From Flavobacterium fluviatile (GTDB lineage: Bacteria > Bacteroidota > Bacteroidia > Flavobacteriales > Flavobacteriaceae): a DNA stretch of 64,000 bases. The stretch is from contig NZ_JAADZW010000005.1 of assembly GCF_010645065.1 (NCBI RefSeq), positions 124,001 to 188,000 of the forward strand. The letters run 5' to 3'. The position numbers were made by a program, and so were the translations under genes. Below, piece after piece: positions 7,834 to 17,542 of this stretch. The notes under the pieces are model-generated. The model saw only the letters and a program-made list of their open reading frames with translations. It did not search any database and had not been told where the DNA came from. Position 1 is the stretch's first letter. Each line of letters opens with the position of its first letter.

Positions 7834-7851
7834 ATGAATATGTTTTAGAAA

Positions 7852-8820
7852 TTAGTCTAAATCTAAATCCGTAAGTTCTTTTTCTTTTCCAAACTTAAGG
7901 GAAACCAAAATCCCAACTAAAAGTGAAACAGCGATAAATCCTAATGAAGCCCATTCTGGAAGGTGAATATAATCGTGAAGCAGCATTTTTAATCCCACAA
8001 AAGCTAAAATAGCAACTAAACTATATTCCAGATAACTGAATTTTGCGAGCATATTTGCCAAGAAGAAATACATAGAACGTAATCCAAGAATAGCAAAAAT
8101 ATTAGAACTGAATACTAAAAACGGATCAGAAGTAATCGCCAGGATTGCCGGAACGCTGTCAACGGCAAATAAAACATCCATAACCTCAATTACAATTAAG
8201 GCAACGAATAAGGGAGTAGCGGCTTTCTTTGCTGTTTTAGTGGGAATGAAAAATTTCTCACCGTCTGTTTCAGCCGTAATGGGCATTATTTTCCCTAATG
8301 TTTTGTAAATGAATGAATCCTTAGGCTGAAAATCTTCATCTTCACCTGAGAACAACATTTTTATGGCTGTAAATAATAAAAACGCGCCAAACAAATAGGT
8401 CGTCCAGGTAAATTTGTTGATGAGCATTACACCAAAGAAAATCATTAATCCACGGAAGACAATTGCACCCAGGATCCCCCAGAATAAAACGCGGTGCTGG
8501 TATTTTTGAGGTATTTTGAAAGAAGCGAAAATGATGGCAATTACAAAAATATTATCAACACTTAAAGAAAGCTCAATTAAATAGCCTGTAATAAACTTCA
8601 TTGAAGCGACTGCGGGTTTTAGATTATCCGGATTTGCAATATAATCTGTGGTGTAAAGCCAGTAAATTACTCCTGAAAAAAGGAAAGATAATGATACCCA
8701 AATAAGTGTCCATTTGCTGGCCTCTTTTGTACTGATGATATGTGGTGTTTTGTTGAATACACCTAAATCTAATGCGAGTATAAAAACTACGGCCAGTAAA
8801 AACAAAGTCCAGACTATCAT
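7852..8820 (-). CDS. TerC-family integral membrane protein (Alx-like)
   Basis: The 322-residue protein has about nine hydrophobic segments. The TerC signatures are present: ELSLSVDNIFVIAIIFASF, with acidic residues in a membrane helix, RVLFWGILGAIVFRG, and IEVMDVLFAVDSVPAILAIT. Length and order match the Alx/TerC family, which is linked to manganese export, tellurite resistance and pH response in other bacteria. It sits alone on the minus strand. Which metal it handles cannot be told from the sequence. Confidence 0.92.
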   Translation of the reverse strand: MIVWTLFLLAVVFILALDLGVFNKTPHIISTKEASKWTLIWVSLSFLFSGVIYWLYTTDYIANPDNLKPAVASMKFITGYLIELSLSVDNIFVIAIIFASFKIPQKYQHRVLFWGILGAIVFRGLMIFFGVMLINKFTWTTYLFGAFLLFTAIKMLFSGEDEDFQPKDSFIYKTLGKIMPITAETDGEKFFIPTKTAKKAATPLFVALIVIEVMDVLFAVDSVPAILAITSDPFLVFSSNIFAILGLRSMYFFLANMLAKFSYLEYSLVAILAFVGLKMLLHDYIHLPEWASLGFIAVSLLVGILVSLKFGKEKELTDLDLD

Positions 8821-8997
8821 GATGATTTTTTTAAAATGATTTACAAAGATAAGTTTTGAAGTTTAACTTAAAAAGTAATTTTATTAGAAACTTACTTTTA
8901 AAATTAGGAAAATTTGATTGAAAGTAAAGTGAAAAAGTGAGTGTGGTAAGGTTCTCAACTCCGATCGAACTGATAAAAGAGCATCTAGGTTAACGGT

Positions 8998-9023
8998 TGT
9001 CACATTGAGCGAAGTCGAAATGC
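8998..9023. repeat. Dispersed short repeat of the Flavobacteriia type
   Basis: The sequence CACATTGAGCGAAGTCGAAA is, to my knowledge, a common intergenic element in Flavobacterium-like genomes. It lies in the 274-bp gap between terC and the GSII gene, which otherwise shows only a terminator. Only one copy was noticed in this window. Confidence 0.5.
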
Positions 9024-9040
9024 TTTTACCACTAAATAAT

Positions 9041-9072
9041 AAAAGTGCCATCAAATAAATGATGACACTTTT
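9041..9072 (-). terminator. Terminator of the GSII gene
   Basis: AAAAGTGCCATC (9041-9052) pairs with GATGACACTTTT (9061-9072) with one mismatch; the A-tract reads as U on the minus strand. Confidence 0.75.
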
Positions 9073-9094
9073 AGAATATAAATTAAGCTTTGAA

Positions 9095-10111
9095 TTATAG
9101 TGCTGATTTAACAGTTTTGATAATTCTTGCAGCAATTTTGTATGGATCTCCGTTTGAAGCTGGTCTTCTGTCTTCCAACCATCCTTTCCATCCTTTTTGA
9201 ACTGTCATCAAAGGAATTCTGATAGAACATCCTCTGTCTGAAACTCCATAAGAGAAATCGTGGATAGAAGCAGTTTCGTGTTTACCAGTTAAACGCTGAT
9301 CGTTGTAAGCTCCGTAAACTGCGATATGCTCAGCTGTAACAGGACGGAAAGCCTCACAAATTCTTTCGTAAGTAGCCTGGTCTCCACACTCTCTCAATAC
9401 ACTGTTTGAGAAGTTAGCATGCATTCCTGAACCATTCCAGTCTGTATCTCCAAGTGGTTTTGGGTGGTATTCAATATAGTAACCGTATTTCTCAGTTAAA
9501 CGATCTAAAAGGTAACGGGCAACCCAGATTTCATCTCCGGCTTTTTTAGCTCCTTTAGCAAACAATTGGAATTCCCATTGTCCACAAGCAACCTCCTGGT
9601 TAATTCCTTCGAAGTTGATTCCTGCAGCGATACATAAATCAGCATGCTCTTCTACTAATTTTCTTCCGTGAGTGTTTTTTCCACCTACAGAACAGTAGTA
9701 CATACCTTGTGGAGCAGGATATCCTCCAACAGGGAAACCTAATGGCAATAAAGTTTTAGTATCCATGATGAAATACTCTTGTTCGAAACCAAACCAAAAA
9801 TCATCATTATCATCATCAATTGTAGCTCTTCCGTTAGAAGGGTGTGGTGTTCCGTCAGCATACATAACTTCAGACATAACCAACCATCCGTTGATACGGG
9901 TTGGGTCTGGGTAAATTGCAACTGGAACTAATAAACAGTCAGAAGATCCTCCTTCAGCTTGTCTTGTTGATGAACCATCAAATGACCAGTTTCCAAGTTC
10001 TTCTAATGTTCCTTTGAAATTTTCGTGCTCTTCAACTTTAGTTTTACTTCTAAGATTTTGAGTTGGTTCATATCCATCTAACCAAATGTACTCTAACTTA
10101 ATTTTAGCCAT
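9095..10111 (-). CDS. glnA: Glutamine synthetase, GSII-like (beta-grasp type)
   Basis: The 338-residue protein condenses ammonia with glutamate using ATP. The start is set at ATG 10111 (MAKIKLEYIWLDGYEP); the frame stays open upstream, but only this start gives the family N-terminus and lies below the promoter at 10150. Motifs are NWSFDGSSTRQAEGGSSDC, the GFEQEYF metal-binding strand, GINQEVACGQWEFQ, DTDWNGSGMHANFSN and a C-terminal GCSIRIP arginine site. The length fits the short eukaryote-like class rather than the 470-residue GSI. It is divergent from the GSIII gene, so two distinct classes are encoded side by side. Confidence 0.95.
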   Translation of the reverse strand: MAKIKLEYIWLDGYEPTQNLRSKTKVEEHENFKGTLEELGNWSFDGSSTRQAEGGSSDCLLVPVAIYPDPTRINGWLVMSEVMYADGTPHPSNGRATIDDDNDDFWFGFEQEYFIMDTKTLLPLGFPVGGYPAPQGMYYCSVGGKNTHGRKLVEEHADLCIAAGINFEGINQEVACGQWEFQLFAKGAKKAGDEIWVARYLLDRLTEKYGYYIEYHPKPLGDTDWNGSGMHANFSNSVLRECGDQATYERICEAFRPVTAEHIAVYGAYNDQRLTGKHETASIHDFSYGVSDRGCSIRIPLMTVQKGWKGWLEDRRPASNGDPYKIAARIIKTVKSAL

Positions 10112-10149
10112 AATAATATAAATTAATTTTTTTGTTTTTTTCGCTGGGT

Positions 10150-10157
10150 CAAATATA
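10150..10157 (-). promoter_or_regulatory. -7 box of the GSII promoter
   Basis: TATATTTG on the minus strand lies 38 bp upstream of ATG 10111. The divergent gap 10112-10540 (429 bp) holds this and the GSIII promoter; no other gene or site was recognised in it. Confidence 0.55.
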
Positions 10158-10482
10158 GATTTATTTTTCAAGCCGTAAAAATTAGGGGGTGCATTTTGTT
10201 TCGATAGATATAATTTTTTACATAAGCGCAATTTTGAATGGGGTATATTTAAAAAATAGCAATTTTTTAATGTTTTAAAAATAAATTCGTAATAAACACA
10301 TGTGTTTTTTAAATTAAATTCTGTTCTGATTGTGAAAAATTGTTTTTTTATTGAGTAATATTCGTATGTTTTGTTATATTTCTTTAAAACTATTTCGGAA
10401 TTCTTTACAAAATGTCTTTTTTATTGCTAAAATGCTTTTCAAAAATCTAAAACTTATAGTTTAAAAAGGCTTATTTATTCTT

Positions 10483-10490
10483 TATCTTTG
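10483..10490 (+). promoter_or_regulatory. -7 box of the GSIII promoter
   Basis: TATCTTTG is a perfect match to TAnnTTTG and ends 50 bp before ATG 10541. No clear TTTG is seen at the -33 position. Confidence 0.6.
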
Positions 10491-10540
10491 TTCCTCTTTA
10501 TTTGAATCAAAATTATTACGAATTTTTTAAAATTATATAC

Positions 10541-12730
10541 ATGTCAACATTACGTTTTCAGGCCTTACAGGAAGCTTCATCAAGAAAGCCTGTACATTTT
10601 GAGGAGATTGACAGGAAGTCAACTATTTTCGGGGCAAATGTTTTTAATGAGAAAGCAATGAAGCAGTATTTGACTTCAGACGCATTTAAAGGAGTTAGAG
10701 ATGCCATTCAGCACGGAACTAAAATAGACCGAAAGCTGGCCGATTATATTGCCATGGGAATGAAAGAATGGGCTTTGGCAAAAGGTGTTACACATTATAC
10801 ACACTGGTTTCAGCCCCTTACCGGAACCACAGCAGAAAAACACGATGCCTTTTTTGAAACTTCATATGACGGCAGTGATCCTGTAGAGAAATTTGGAGGG
10901 GCGCAATTGGTTCAGCAGGAACCGGATGCGTCAAGTTTTCCGAACGGCGGAATCAGAAATACTTTTGAAGCCAGAGGATATACGGCATGGGATCCAACCT
11001 CTCCGGCTTTTATCTACGGAACGACTTTATGTATTCCAACTGTATTTATTGCATATACCGGTGAAGCTTTAGATAATAAAATTCCGTTATTAAGAGCGTT
11101 ATCAGCAATGGATGAAGCGGCTACAGAAGTCTGCAGGTATTTTGATAAAAATGTAAAAAAAGTAACGGCTACTTTAGGCTGGGAGCAGGAGTATTTCCTA
11201 ATAGACAAAGCGCTGGCAAATTCCCGTCCTGATTTAATGATGACAGGAAGAACATTATTAGGGCATACTTCAGCAAAAGGGCAACAGTTGGATGATCATT
11301 ATTTCGGATCTATTCCAACACGTGCCTTAATATACATGAGAGATTTAGAGCAGGAATGTATGTTGTTGGGAATTCCGGTAAAAACGCGTCATAATGAAGT
11401 AGCGCCGAATCAGTTTGAGCTGGCACCGATTTTTGAAGAAACAAATCTGGCTGTGGATCATAACTCTTTGTTGATGGATGTGATGCAAAAAGTAGCGGAA
11501 CGTCATGATTTTAAAGTGTTGTTTCATGAAAAGCCGTTTAAAGGTGTTAATGGTTCAGGAAAACACAATAACTGGTCACTGGCGACTGATACCGGAGTTA
11601 ATTTATTGAGTCCGAGTAAAACGCCAATGAGCAATTTACAATTTTTGACGTTCTTTATTAATACCATAAAAGCAGTTAACGATTATGAAACTTTACTAAG
11701 AGCTTCTATCGCAACAGCCAGTAATGACCACAGGTTAGGAGCAAACGAAGCGCCACCGGCTATTATTTCGGTGTTCATTGGAGAACAGCTGACAAAAGTT
11801 TTAACGGAACTGGAAAGTGTAACTACCGGAAAATTATCTCCTGAGGAAAAAACCGATTTAAAACTGAACGTGGTTGGTAAAATTCCGGATGTCCTTCTGG
11901 ATAATACCGACAGAAACCGAACATCTCCTTTTGCTTTTACAGGAAATAAATTCGAATTCAGGGCAGTTGGCTCAAACTCAAACTGTTCGAATGCAATGAC
12001 TACCTTAAATGCTATTGTAGCAAAGCAATTAAGAGATTTTAAAATTGCAGTAGATGCTCTGATTGATACCAAAGGGTTGAAAAAAGACGAAGCAATCTTT
12101 AATGTTTTGAGAGAATATATAAAAGAGTCCAAAAAAATTCTTTTTGAAGGGGATGGTTACAGCGATGCATGGGAAAAAGAAGCTGCGAAAAGAGGTTTAA
12201 GCAATTTTAAAACCACTCCTGAAGCAATTAAGGCAAAAGTTTCTAAACAAGCATTGGATTTGTTTTCAGAATTAGGCATTCTGAATCATATTGAAGCTGA
12301 AGCCCGTTATGAAATCGAATTGGAGGAATACACTAAAAAAATTCAGATCGAAGGCAGGGTTTTAGGTGATATTGCCAGAAACCATGTAATTCCAACCGCA
12401 ATTCGTTATCAAAACACTTTGATTGAAAACGTAAAAGGACTGAAAGAAATTTTCGGTAAAGAATTTGAAACTATTGCCAAAGAACAAATCATTCTGATCA
12501 AAGAAATTTCGGGTCATATAGAAGGCATCAATTCAAAAGTGCAGGCGATGACCAACGAAAGAAAATCAGCAAATAATTTGACAGATGCTCAAAAAATGGC
12601 TGAAGCCTATTGCAACAAAGTGAAGCCTTATTTTGAAGATATCCGTAATCATTGTGATAAACTCGAATTATTAGTAGATGACGAAAGCTGGACGTTGACT
12701 AAATACAGAGAGCTTTTGCTTACTAAATAA
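10541..12730 (+). CDS. glnN: Glutamine synthetase type III
   Basis: The 729-residue protein is a GSIII, the large dodecameric glutamine synthetase found in Bacteroidota and cyanobacteria. The start is ATG 10541 (MSTLRFQALQEASSRKPV); an in-frame upstream ATG at 10502 lies too close to the promoter and adds an unconserved 13 residues. Family motifs include GWEQEYFLID, RHNEVAPNQFELAPIFEETN, FKGVNGSGKHNNWSLAT, RLGANEAPPAI, NRTSPFAFTGNKFEFRAVGS and the C-terminal GSIII helical extension. It is flanked by its own promoter and terminator, and probably shares nitrogen control with the divergent GSII gene. Confidence 0.96.
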   Translation: MSTLRFQALQEASSRKPVHFEEIDRKSTIFGANVFNEKAMKQYLTSDAFKGVRDAIQHGTKIDRKLADYIAMGMKEWALAKGVTHYTHWFQPLTGTTAEKHDAFFETSYDGSDPVEKFGGAQLVQQEPDASSFPNGGIRNTFEARGYTAWDPTSPAFIYGTTLCIPTVFIAYTGEALDNKIPLLRALSAMDEAATEVCRYFDKNVKKVTATLGWEQEYFLIDKALANSRPDLMMTGRTLLGHTSAKGQQLDDHYFGSIPTRALIYMRDLEQECMLLGIPVKTRHNEVAPNQFELAPIFEETNLAVDHNSLLMDVMQKVAERHDFKVLFHEKPFKGVNGSGKHNNWSLATDTGVNLLSPSKTPMSNLQFLTFFINTIKAVNDYETLLRASIATASNDHRLGANEAPPAIISVFIGEQLTKVLTELESVTTGKLSPEEKTDLKLNVVGKIPDVLLDNTDRNRTSPFAFTGNKFEFRAVGSNSNCSNAMTTLNAIVAKQLRDFKIAVDALIDTKGLKKDEAIFNVLREYIKESKKILFEGDGYSDAWEKEAAKRGLSNFKTTPEAIKAKVSKQALDLFSELGILNHIEAEARYEIELEEYTKKIQIEGRVLGDIARNHVIPTAIRYQNTLIENVKGLKEIFGKEFETIAKEQIILIKEISGHIEGINSKVQAMTNERKSANNLTDAQKMAEAYCNKVKPYFEDIRNHCDKLELLVDDESWTLTKYRELLLTK

Positions 12731-12753
12731 AATAAATTTTTTAGACTATTTAT

Positions 12754-12789
12754 ATGCCTTTCCTAAATTACCGGAAAGGCATTTTTTTA
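12754..12789 (+). terminator. Terminator of the GSIII gene
   Basis: ATGCCTTTCC (12754-12763) pairs perfectly with GGAAAGGCAT (12773-12782), followed by T7. Confidence 0.9.
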
Positions 12790-12813
12790 TTTCTAAAGTT
12801 TATAAAGTATAAA

Positions 12814-12860
12814 ATCATCATTTATAGTGACTCCATCTGCTTAAGTTAAAGTTAAATTTG
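12814..12860 (+). promoter_or_regulatory. Island palindrome-promoter, copy 1
   Basis: Palindrome ATCATCATTTATAGTGAC (12814-12831) is followed after exactly 21 bp by the -7 box TAAATTTG (12853-12860). It is the first of seven such promoters and marks the left edge of the accessory island, just after the GSIII terminator. The first solid gene begins 198 bp downstream; the leader contains a 16-codon reading frame. Confidence 0.75.
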
Positions 12861-12893
12861 CTTAGACTGCGTCATGAAGCATATAAAGTTTAT

Positions 12894-12944
12894 ATGAATA
12901 TAAAAGAAAAGCAATTCCGGACAATTTCTGTGTTTATGATATAA
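12894..12944 (+). other. Short reading frame in the leader, possible gene remnant
   Basis: A 16-codon frame (MNIKEKQFRTISVFMI) starts 33 bp after the -7 box, about where genes begin in other cassettes. It stops early, and the following DNA up to 13059 has no open frame of note. It could be the stump of a lost first gene or a chance frame. Confidence 0.25.
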
Positions 12945-13058
12945 AGAAAATATGTACCTGATCTCTTTGAAAATGGCCGCATAGAGCTCACTTTCTTGTT
13001 TTCGAAATGAATAAATATAACAGCCATGAAAAATTGCTCTAATTAAATTGGTAATAAA

Positions 13059-14267
13059 TTGGAAATATCAATCAGTTCCCTCAGTTTAAAAGAAAAATTT
13101 AAGGATATTCATCATGTTGAAATGCTCCGGGTGAGCACTTTTGACAATAACCTTTTTGTTTTAATGAATATTTGGATTACTGAAGAATATAAATCTATAG
13201 TTCAGCGAATTTTCGTATTTGACAGACACACCTTAAGGATTAAAGATAAATATAAAGTTTCTAAAAACTTAAAATGGAATTGTATTTACAATCTAAATGA
13301 GAATATTTATTTGATGGGAAGCAATTTTTCCAGTTTGTATTCCGGTGCTGCATTAATTTTATTTAAGGAGAATACCATTATAACTTCTCAAGTATTTGAC
13401 AAGGGATATTCCACAGAAATACATACCATACAAAAAGAAAAAGATGGTTCATTTTTAATTAGTGGAAGCTGGTATCAATGTGTTCCATTTGGAGGTCATG
13501 ATGATTATGTTCCTGTACAATGGCAAAGCAAAGTAACAATAACAGATTCTGGTTTTATTGATGAGGATATAGATCAGTCAAATCCTAAAAAGATAAAGTC
13601 TCAAATTCAGGATTCTGATTCAGAAAATTATTATCTGACTGAAGATTATGGTATTTCGAAATATAATAATGATGATGTTTTAATCTGGAATCAGGGCCTG
13701 GGACAATACGGTGCTGAAGATTTACAGCAAATACATAAAATGGTGCCGTTTTATAAAACTCAAAACGGTAAAACTATTCAGGATGGTGTATGGTTTTCAG
13801 GATCAGACCAAACTAATTCAGGCACAGGTTTTTCAGAACCTTTGTTTGGAAGAGTAACTGCAGGCGGAACTATCTTATCTTTTAAAAGCATCCTGATGAA
13901 TTTCCCTCAGCTTTATAAAATTCATAGCCTGATTCCGGGTACTGACAATAATTGTCTGTTGATTGGAGAAACTTTGGTAGCAGGACAGGGCAATGGTTTA
14001 TTTATACTTTTGAATCATTTTTCGGATGGAATCTGGAAACAAAGCATAAAATATCTCAATTTTACTAAAACCGGTTTCGAATTACTAATTCAGGATGCAC
14101 CGGAATTCCATAATCGCTACGTGCAGATCAAAGATATTTTTCCTCAAAGTCAAAGATTGGAAGATTTAAAGAAAATTATCATTTTTGGAAATGTCAGCCA
14201 CCTTCGGGATCGGGATAATGGGTATGTTTGGACAATAACTATTTCAGATAGTTTTACAGTTTCATAG
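13059..14267 (+). CDS. Hypothetical protein, beta-propeller-like
   Basis: I do not recognise this 402-residue product. It lacks a signal peptide and membrane segments and is beta-rich. Repeating short strands with aromatic and Gly turns (NIYLMGSNFSSLYSG, GSFLISGSWYQCVPFGGHDD, GVWFSGSDQTNSG, NNCLLIGETLVAGQGNG, KIIIFGNVSHL) suggest the blades of a propeller, as in WD40-like proteins. The frame allows TTG 13059, since a stop lies just upstream, or ATG 13122 (MLRVSTF); TTG is used here to keep the longer frame. It is the first gene of cassette 1 and is followed by another propeller-like gene. Confidence 0.7.
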   Translation: MEISISSLSLKEKFKDIHHVEMLRVSTFDNNLFVLMNIWITEEYKSIVQRIFVFDRHTLRIKDKYKVSKNLKWNCIYNLNENIYLMGSNFSSLYSGAALILFKENTIITSQVFDKGYSTEIHTIQKEKDGSFLISGSWYQCVPFGGHDDYVPVQWQSKVTITDSGFIDEDIDQSNPKKIKSQIQDSDSENYYLTEDYGISKYNNDDVLIWNQGLGQYGAEDLQQIHKMVPFYKTQNGKTIQDGVWFSGSDQTNSGTGFSEPLFGRVTAGGTILSFKSILMNFPQLYKIHSLIPGTDNNCLLIGETLVAGQGNGLFILLNHFSDGIWKQSIKYLNFTKTGFELLIQDAPEFHNRYVQIKDIFPQSQRLEDLKKIIIFGNVSHLRDRDNGYVWTITISDSFTVS

Positions 14268-14296
14268 AATAAAAAGCAGCGTCATGTTTAATTCCA

Positions 14297-14321
14297 AATA
14301 ATTACCAAAAGACTAATTATT
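14297..14321. repeat. Inverted repeat between the two genes of cassette 1
   Basis: AATAATTA (14297-14304) and TAATTATT (14314-14321) form a perfect 8-bp inverted repeat with a 9-nt gap. It lacks a following T-run and a TAnnTTTG box, so it is neither a clear terminator nor an island promoter. It may be an operator or a processing site. Confidence 0.3.
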
Positions 14322-14348
14322 CTGAAGATAACAATAAAATAAAGAAAA

Positions 14349-16031
14349 ATGAGTAAAGAAAAATACAAATTTTTTACAGAACAAAAAGGTGTGAACCATA
14401 TAAAGGTTTTCAAAGCATCAGGCAATAGCTACGTAAATTATTGGAATTTTTCATTAAATGGAGATAGTGAACCAATTATTTTTGAAGAATTTTATACAGA
14501 ATCACGATTTGCACTCGTCAATTGGGATGGCTGGATACGTTTATATGATGCCGATATCAAAACCACATTAGTAGATCATAAACTGAATGGGAGGATAAAT
14601 TCAAGAGCAGTTTTTTCATTGGACAAATCAAAACTATATGTTGCCTATCAGAAAGATTCCGACAATTATTTAGCGATGCTAAATCTTCAAAACTATGAAA
14701 TAGAAACCTTGTCATTACCACATATATATAAAGAAAATCTCGAAATTAGGAAAGATGGCTGTCTGTTGTTTTACAAACACGACTGGGAAAGAATAGATGA
14801 TAAAAAAAATTACAAGCATTTCTACTCCGTATTGAATCCGGAAACTAAAAAACTGGATCAGTTCGAATTGCAGTTTGCTCCACAATACTCTTTTGATTTA
14901 TTCAAACCTGTAATTGACATAGAGAACAATAGAGTCATAATGCCTTTATACGATGATGTTTCAAACAAAAAAAACGCTTTGGGCGAAGTAGTTTTTGAAT
15001 ATAGAATTGCATTTTTTGATTTGAATACTTTTGATATAACACATATTTTGTCTGTTCGTGATTTTCCAACAAACCAATTGAGGTACTACGAGAATACTGG
15101 TGAAGAAATGGCAGAATTTTTCATTGGTTCGGATAGAAACAGTGATTACAAGGATATGCAAAGAGAATTTTTAGAAAATCTCAATACAATTAAAGTAGTT
15201 AAAGATGGTATATGGTTGTGCTGGCGTGGAGGGATTGTTCGAAAAATAAATTCAGACTTTACACTCTCTCCGTTACTGGTAACGAATTTAATGCCTAACT
15301 GCTTGGCTGCAGGCCTTTTCTCCCAGGGCCACTTCCATTCGCATTTGTATCTGGCAGACAATACAAACATCGTACTGACTGATGGAAAATACTACCAAAC
15401 GACAACACCTAATCTTGATGTTGCCGATTCGCAATCAACGATACCATTAACATTAGAAGTAACAAATCTGGATGAATTATATAATCTCACATACTCAGAA
15501 GAAAATCTAAAAGAAATTAAAGTCCGTGATTGTGTTCATATAAAGGTAAAGGATCTTTCTACAAACCAAGGCATTATCGATGCACTTGCACGAATTGAAA
15601 CAATGGCTTCAGATTTAAAAGCGGCAGGAATTGGTAAGATAGTACTATTTACATTTAGTGACGCTAAAGAAAACGCATTACAAGAGCCTGAATTTTTTGC
15701 CGAAGCTGCCAGAGTTGCGCCAGAATTAGTTCAAACCATCCTTGAAAAATTAATGGATAATAATTCTGTTAAATATCTGTACCGCAATGAAGAAGAAGCT
15801 GTTTTTTGTCATGCTGTATCTGAATTAGCAAAAAAAGGCGAAACTTACTTAGACACTATAATAAAATATCTGGATGCAATTGAAGATCCGGATTATAATG
15901 AATTTATTAGAGAAAATGTAATTCAATACATAGAAGAAACATGTTCTGTAGAAGTAATCAAGAAAAAAACAAAAGCATTCTCTCCTCAGTTAGGCGAATG
16001 GTATGAATATTACAGAGAAGAATACGATTAA
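14349..16031 (+). CDS. Hypothetical protein: propeller-like N-terminus and helical C-terminus
   Basis: I do not recognise this 560-residue product. There is no signal peptide. Residues 1 to about 350 are beta-rich with repeated motifs (FALVNWDGWIRLYDADIK, SKLYVAYQKDSDNYLAMLN, GIWLCWRGGIVRKINSDF) that suggest a propeller. Residues 370 to 430 resemble a leucine-repeat-like segment (LKEIKVRDCVHIKVKDL), and the last 130 residues are helical and acidic (FAEAARVAPELVQTILEKL). It is the second gene of cassette 1, 81 bp after the first, and probably shares its promoter. A protein-protein interaction role is a guess from the architecture. Confidence 0.85.
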   Translation: MSKEKYKFFTEQKGVNHIKVFKASGNSYVNYWNFSLNGDSEPIIFEEFYTESRFALVNWDGWIRLYDADIKTTLVDHKLNGRINSRAVFSLDKSKLYVAYQKDSDNYLAMLNLQNYEIETLSLPHIYKENLEIRKDGCLLFYKHDWERIDDKKNYKHFYSVLNPETKKLDQFELQFAPQYSFDLFKPVIDIENNRVIMPLYDDVSNKKNALGEVVFEYRIAFFDLNTFDITHILSVRDFPTNQLRYYENTGEEMAEFFIGSDRNSDYKDMQREFLENLNTIKVVKDGIWLCWRGGIVRKINSDFTLSPLLVTNLMPNCLAAGLFSQGHFHSHLYLADNTNIVLTDGKYYQTTTPNLDVADSQSTIPLTLEVTNLDELYNLTYSEENLKEIKVRDCVHIKVKDLSTNQGIIDALARIETMASDLKAAGIGKIVLFTFSDAKENALQEPEFFAEAARVAPELVQTILEKLMDNNSVKYLYRNEEEAVFCHAVSELAKKGETYLDTIIKYLDAIEDPDYNEFIRENVIQYIEETCSVEVIKKKTKAFSPQLGEWYEYYREEYD

Positions 16032-16169
16032 GATTTCGACGAAATGGTAACCGACCAATCAACTCATTTTTGAATCAAAAGATATATAAAATAATAAATT
16101 TCAGCACATTAACAGTTAAATAATAATAGGTTTATGAATCTATTAAAATGGGATGTGCTATTATAACAA

Positions 16170-16216
16170 ATCATTATTTATAATGACAGCTGCGGCATTT
16201 TCCTACTATACTTTTG
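16170..16216 (+). promoter_or_regulatory. Island palindrome-promoter, copy 2
   Basis: Palindrome ATCATTATTTATAATGAC (16170-16187), 21 bp, then the -7 box TACTTTTG (16209-16216). ATG 16248 is 31 bp downstream. Confidence 0.8.
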
Positions 16217-16247
16217 TGAATCAGTTAAAACTTAAAATTAAGTGAGA

Positions 16248-17432
16248 ATGAAAAAAATTCTTTTACTAATTCTTTTTATTAAATGTATAACCATTTACTC
16301 CCAAAACAGAAATATAGAATACGAATACGATCAGGAAAAGCTCAATAAGGCTGGACAACGTGAGGGTGAATTAATTCATAGTTCTTATGATGAAAAGACA
16401 GAATACAAACATTTATATAAAGAAGGAAAACTGATTGAGGCAACAAACTACCGTTATTTTGTAGAAGGTAAAAAAGAATTGGTTGGCAGATACAAAAGCG
16501 GAAATCCTTATGAAGGCTATTTTGTTTATAGAAATGAATTTGAAATTCCGCTGATAGATTATTATGAAAACGGAATATTCATGGCTCAATATACCTGTTC
16601 GCTACTGGATCTAATAAGTAATGAAGGTCAGGAATTTAATATAAAGTTTACCAAAACAACTTATAAAAACAACAAACCCCAAAACGGATTGGTTCACAAA
16701 GAAGAATTTCGTTTAGATGACGCACATCTTATAGCTTCAGAATATTATAAAGACGGCAAAGTTACAAATGTAGATTTCTGGATCATGGCGGTACATTACG
16801 CAGAATTAATTAAACTTAAATTTTTGTCTAATGGTTATACCATTTATAAAGAAAGTATGCCAAATGTACAAGATGAGGCAATAGACAACAAATTCAGAAG
16901 CATTACAGTTGAATTTAAAGATGCAAAAAACGGTACAGTACTTTTTGAAGTAGAAAACAAATTAATCACCAAATATCAATTCAGTTACTTTGATACTTCT
17001 CAGAAAATAAAACATTCAAAAGGATCTATTTCATACTTTTTTCTAAATGACAGCATTTTAGCAGTTCAGAATACCAGTCTGGAAACCAAGAAAGAATTAT
17101 ATAATGAAGGTTATGGATCAAATTCTAATCTGATTTCGAGAGTTTTTTTAATGATGAACAGTCAGCCGGTTCCTTATTTATCTAATGAAGGCGGCAATGA
17201 TTATTCGCTTTTTCTGGAACCGGATAGACGTATTGATACCAATGCAGTTTTATATCTGGATGAAAAAGGAAATCCGTTTAGAGGATTTTTTATAGAACAG
17301 CAATCTCCGGATAAATACAAATACATCCAATACGAGAATGCTAAAATAATCTCCCAAAAGGAGGGATTGACAATAAAAAACATGAAAGAATTAATCCTCA
17401 AAGAAGCACAATATTCACATAGAAAATTTTAA
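16248..17432 (+). CDS. Secreted protein with MORN/YwqK-like repeats
   Basis: The 394-residue protein starts at ATG 16248 (MKKILLLILFIKCITIYS-QN); an in-frame GTG at 16242 is less likely. It has a signal peptide. Short repeats of the pattern YKEGKLIEATNYR, GRYKSGNPYEGYFVYRNEF, YYENGIFMAQYTC and YYKDGKVTNVDFW match the loose MORN or YwqK-like repeat, where y-x-x-G-x-l turns stack into a sheet. The C-terminal part repeats the pattern (LDEKGNPFRGFFIEQ). A periplasmic or surface location is predicted. It heads cassette 2, and the function is unknown. Confidence 0.8.
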   Translation: MKKILLLILFIKCITIYSQNRNIEYEYDQEKLNKAGQREGELIHSSYDEKTEYKHLYKEGKLIEATNYRYFVEGKKELVGRYKSGNPYEGYFVYRNEFEIPLIDYYENGIFMAQYTCSLLDLISNEGQEFNIKFTKTTYKNNKPQNGLVHKEEFRLDDAHLIASEYYKDGKVTNVDFWIMAVHYAELIKLKFLSNGYTIYKESMPNVQDEAIDNKFRSITVEFKDAKNGTVLFEVENKLITKYQFSYFDTSQKIKHSKGSISYFFLNDSILAVQNTSLETKKELYNEGYGSNSNLISRVFLMMNSQPVPYLSNEGGNDYSLFLEPDRRIDTNAVLYLDEKGNPFRGFFIEQQSPDKYKYIQYENAKIISQKEGLTIKNMKELILKEAQYSHRKF

Positions 17433-17542
17433 AACAATAATTAGTCGTGAGGTAAACGATTTGCTAGAGAACACGCAGGTTAATAGAAACAAAAGGAGCA
17501 GGTTTTTTTTTTTAATATTGTTGTAGCTGTAAAAGTAAATGA

